Origin: Pseudomonadota bacterium
Lineage (GTDB): Bacteria > Pseudomonadota > Gammaproteobacteria > Burkholderiales > Rhodocyclaceae
Assembly (NCBI GenBank): GCA_018240785.1
Contig: JAFEFC010000005.1
Span: forward strand, 1 to 43,637
Length of the DNA stretch: 43,637 nucleotides
Direction: 5' to 3'
Position numbers and translations under genes: made by a program
Shown: positions 41,938 to 43,637 of the stretch, in pieces
Position numbering within the stretch: position 1 is the stretch's first letter
How the letters are laid out: each line of letters opens with the position of its first letter
The notes under the pieces: generated by a model
The model's database searches: none
Told to the model about the DNA's origin: nothing
Seen by the model: the letters and a program-made list of their open reading frames with translations, nothing else

Positions 41938-42525
41938 ATGCCGCGCCCGATGCCCCCCGTCCGCACCAGCAACAGCCATCCGCTGCCGATCGCCGAGGTC
42001 ATGGCCGGCGATGCCGGCGGGCGCATCGGCATCACCTTCTGCCCCGGCAAGTGCGGTCCCAGCCTGTACGACTACCGCTGGGAGCGCGACCTCGCCGCCG
42101 ACCTCGACGTCATCGAACACTGGGGCGCCAGGGCCATCGTGACCTTGATCGAGGCGCACGAGTTAGAGCTGCTGCAGGTGCCGGATCTCGGAGCACAGGT
42201 CGTGGCGCGGGGCATCGCCTGGCACCACCTGCCCATCCCCGACGTCCAGGCGCCGGATGAGCGCTTCGCCACCGGCTGGCAGCGCAGCGGTCCGGCGCTC
42301 CTCGACTGGCTGATCGCCGGACAACGGGTGCTGGTGCACTGCCGCGGCGGCTTCGGACGCGCCGGCACGGTGGCCGCACAGCTCCTGGTGGAACTCGGCG
42401 CCACGCCGCAGGACGCCATCCGGCGCGTGCGCGCCGCTCGTCCGGGCGCGATCGAGACCGCCGAACAGGAGCGGTATGTGCTGAACTTGTTACGCCCGCT
42501 TCGTGAGCGGGGCGAGGACGTCTGA
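41938..42525 (+). CDS. Dual-specificity-type protein phosphatase (CDKN3-like)
   Basis: The 195-residue cysteine phosphatase starts at 41938 behind GGAG. The P-loop is HCRGGFGRAG (134-143), with nucleophile Cys135 and Arg141 matching C-x5-R. Asp102 (LPIPDVQAP) is placed as general acid. RIGITFCPGKCG (29-40) is typical of the bacterial CDKN3-like group. The substrate is unknown; homologues are often next to ADP-ribosylglycohydrolases, but none intact is seen here. The earlier in-frame start at 41626 has no support. Confidence 0.85.
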   Translation: MPRPMPPVRTSNSHPLPIAEVMAGDAGGRIGITFCPGKCGPSLYDYRWERDLAADLDVIEHWGARAIVTLIEAHELELLQVPDLGAQVVARGIAWHHLPIPDVQAPDERFATGWQRSGPALLDWLIAGQRVLVHCRGGFGRAGTVAAQLLVELGATPQDAIRRVRAARPGAIETAEQERYVLNLLRPLRERGEDV

Positions 42526-42526
42526 C

Positions 42527-42790
42527 ATGGAGCGGTTCGAGCGCCTGATGGGCTTGCGCGAAGAAGGCCCTCCGAAGGCATCGCAGGGGCGATCGAGTAT
42601 CAGGAGTTCGGCGGTTGTGTTCGGCCGCAAGATCACTCGAGCTATGGCGAAAGGCCGCAATCGGCAACTGGTCCCCGATTGCGGCATCCGACCCATAGCA
42701 GTCACAGGCTCCCGAGGAAAGCGGCCGGTCAACGTGGAGTTGAGGCGACTGCGCGGCTTTTCGCGCAAGTCGCCTCGAACGCAGTTTTAG
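42527..42790 (+). CDS. Unrecognised ORF after the phosphatase, possibly a gene remnant
   Basis: An 87-codon frame (MERFERLMGLREEGPP) starts 1 nt after the phosphatase stop, with GAGG 10 nt upstream. Only the first ~12 codons look like a normal gene start. The remainder is Arg/Ser-rich and overlaps two strong hairpins. It may be a truncated partner gene followed by unrelated DNA. Confidence 0.25.
   Translation: MERFERLMGLREEGPPKASQGRSSIRSSAVVFGRKITRAMAKGRNRQLVPDCGIRPIAVTGSRGKRPVNVELRRLRGFSRKSPRTQF
42653..42684. other. Perfect 11-bp stem-loop
   Basis: GCCGCAATCGG (42653-42663) and CCGATTGCGGC (42674-42684) are perfect inverted copies around a 10-nt loop. No T-run follows. It sits between the phosphatase and the low-GC right end. 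Confidence 0.6.
42742..42776 (+). terminator. Strong hairpin, probable terminator near the GC-shift boundary
   Basis: GAGGCGACT-GCGCG (42742-42755) pairs with CGCGC-A-AGTCGCCTC (42762-42776): 14 bp, one bulged base and a 6-nt loop. A TTTT run follows about 8 nt later. It could terminate the phosphatase transcript and also lies at the edge of the low-GC segment. Confidence 0.5.
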
Positions 42791-42798
42791 AGCTCTGG

Positions 42799-43089
42799 CT
42801 AAAGCTGACTGAAGACATAAGCCATTGCTTTGTCGTTGCGACGATACTCGGGTCTCGCCACAAACGTATCTCTAGTCAAATGTAGTGAGAAAACCTCTCG
42901 AACTTTAAGCAGTTTCCACCCGACTCTCTCTCCGCTCTCACTGCCACCAGATGTTTGATAGCATCGAAGAATTTCATCGCCATCTTTGTCCCTGCCATAG
43001 GCATGAGGTTCAACGGTTCTGAAATTGCCGTGATAGCGCAGCTCAAGAACTCTCTTTTCGGTGATAGCTTGAGTAATGGTTGCGTTCAT
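42799..43089 (-). CDS. Small stand-alone WYL-domain protein
   Basis: The 96-residue protein starts at 43089 (MNATITQAITEKRVLELRY). It is essentially one WYL fold: LELRYHGNFRTVEPHAYGRDKDG, LRCYQTSGGS, and a late KLLKVREVFSL. WYL domains bind ligands or nucleic acids and often regulate defence genes, usually with an HTH; here no HTH is present. Codon use is more AT-rich than in the rest of the window. It lies 7 nt after the zinc-ribbon gene. Confidence 0.75.
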   Translation of the reverse strand: MNATITQAITEKRVLELRYHGNFRTVEPHAYGRDKDGDEILRCYQTSGGSESGERVGWKLLKVREVFSLHLTRDTFVARPEYRRNDKAMAYVFSQL

Positions 43090-43096
43090 TGTCAAT

Positions 43097-43558
43097 TCAA
43101 CCTTGAGCTGATTTTTCTTCTTTCGGCGGCTCAATTTCCGAAGCTAGACGGCCTTCATATCGGTGGCCGCAGGCTGTACATACGCGCGCGAAACGGTCCT
43201 TCGCGTCATGGACAAGTTGCCGCTTCTTGTGGTCGTTCTCCCAGCACCGAAGGCAGTAAGCCAATCCAATGGGATTTCCGCCTTCATCGATCTGGTAATA
43301 CGCGTCATAGCGGCGTACAAGCGCATCCTTGCTCTGGAATGCCTCTTCAAGCTCCGCAATTTTCTTGTCTTTCTCCGATAACGCTTCTTGCACCTCAATC
43401 AGCTCAAGTTTTGCGTCCGCGAGAGCGCCAACAAGATCAGCTAGCTTAAGTTTCAGTTCTGCACGCTCAAGAGATAAGTCACTCTCGCGCAGAAACTTCG
43501 CAATGTCCGTCGCCGTTTTGAGGCTATTATTAACTCGGCAATCAAATAGCCAATTTAC
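43097..43558 (-). CDS. Coiled-coil zinc-ribbon protein, start codon apparently lost
   Basis: The coding frame is clear from about 43558 leftward: NWLFDCRVNNSLKTATDIAK, then a coiled coil (LERAELKLKLADLVG, SEKDKKIAELEEAF). A zinc ribbon follows, with CLRC and CTAC about 29 residues apart. The fold resembles small phage- or island-linked proteins. The only canonical in-frame start is GTG 43393 (98 aa), in the middle of the coiled coil. The natural start position (43558) reads GTA, overlapping the TAA stop of the upstream gene. So either a non-standard start is used or the start was lost. Function unknown. Confidence 0.6.
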   Translation of the reverse strand, partial: VNWLFDCRVNNSLKTATDIAKFLRESDLSLERAELKLKLADLVGALADAKLELIEVQEALSEKDKKIAELEEAFQSKDALVRRYDAYYQIDEGGNPIGLAYCLRCWENDHKKRQLVHDAKDRFARVCTACGHRYEGRLASEIEPPKEEKSAQG

Positions 43559-43637
43559 TGAGCGTACTGAACGTACTCATGGCTGAAATACGACCGCACG
43601 CGATCCGACATCGCATCGATGCGGTCCATGCAGGCGC
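43555..43637 (-). CDS. C-terminal end of an unidentified protein (runs off right edge)
   Basis: A 26-codon frame ends at TAA 43557-43555 and reads CMDRIDAMSDRVRSYFSHEY near its end. The residue mix looks like real protein, and the stop abuts the zinc-ribbon frame, so it is probably the upstream gene of the same unit. Too little is visible to name it. Confidence 0.45.
   Translation of the reverse strand, partial: ACMDRIDAMSDRVRSYFSHEYVQYAQ

Noticed and set aside
42783-42795. Sequence CAGTTTTAGAGCT, similar to the start of type II CRISPR repeats
   Set aside because: Single copy, no spacers, no cas genes; chance match.

Overview
The window is about 43.6 kb of GC-rich, densely packed DNA. Codon use is typical of a Betaproteobacterium, and the gene content looks most like the Rhodocyclales (Azoarcus/Thauera/Aromatoleum-like): MprF-AcvB, a dad alanine operon under a TyrR-type regulator, the DUF3348/DUF802/OmpA/DUF2894 cluster, YnfA and FabMG-like proteins. 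This placement is inferred from family content, not from a marker gene. No rRNA, tRNA, CRISPR array or intact insertion sequence was seen.

Left part (1-16.6 kb). A MOSC protein runs off the left edge, preceded by a 26-residue NnrU-like remnant. A two-TM potassium channel, the lysyl-phosphatidylglycerol synthase/flippase MprF and the AcvB/VirJ lipid hydrolase form one transcription unit behind an 11-bp-phased direct repeat. A PepSY protein and a cytochrome b561 form a second unit behind four 11-bp-phased repeats. Then come an HD-GYP phosphodiesterase, MmsA, a DgkA/PAP2 lipid pair, a PLD-like protein, a metal-uptake operon (small His/Cys protein, porin, binding protein, permease, but no ATPase), a MaoC protein, and a divergent MFS/LysR pair.

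Middle (17.6-27.3 kb). The stretch 17.6-20.1 kb looks like a genomic scar. It holds a BrnT/XRE toxin-antitoxin pair, a cold-shock-DUF1294 protein, a decayed partial copy of the nearby LysR gene and a Phd/ParE pair. A Na+/H+ antiporter with a start-proximal hairpin follows. Next is the alanine catabolic operon dadA - AGCS symporter - alanine racemase, read leftward from a good sigma-54 promoter. A divergent ACT-PAS-AAA+ TyrR-like activator that keeps the GAFTGA loop lies beside it.

Right part (27.5-43.6 kb). Four overlapping genes (DUF3348, DUF802, OmpA/MotB-like, DUF2894) encode what looks like a MotA/MotB- or ZorA/ZorB-like ion-driven membrane unit with a long helical tail. This is the best candidate here for an undescribed system. 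After it come YnfA, a SulP transporter, DUF2252, an AI-2E-family permease, a P2-type ATPase overlapping a lipoprotein amidase, a FabMG-like reductase and a dual-specificity-type phosphatase. The last ~850 bp has visibly lower GC and different codon use. It carries WYL and zinc-ribbon proteins that look horizontally acquired, and the zinc-ribbon gene may have lost its start codon.
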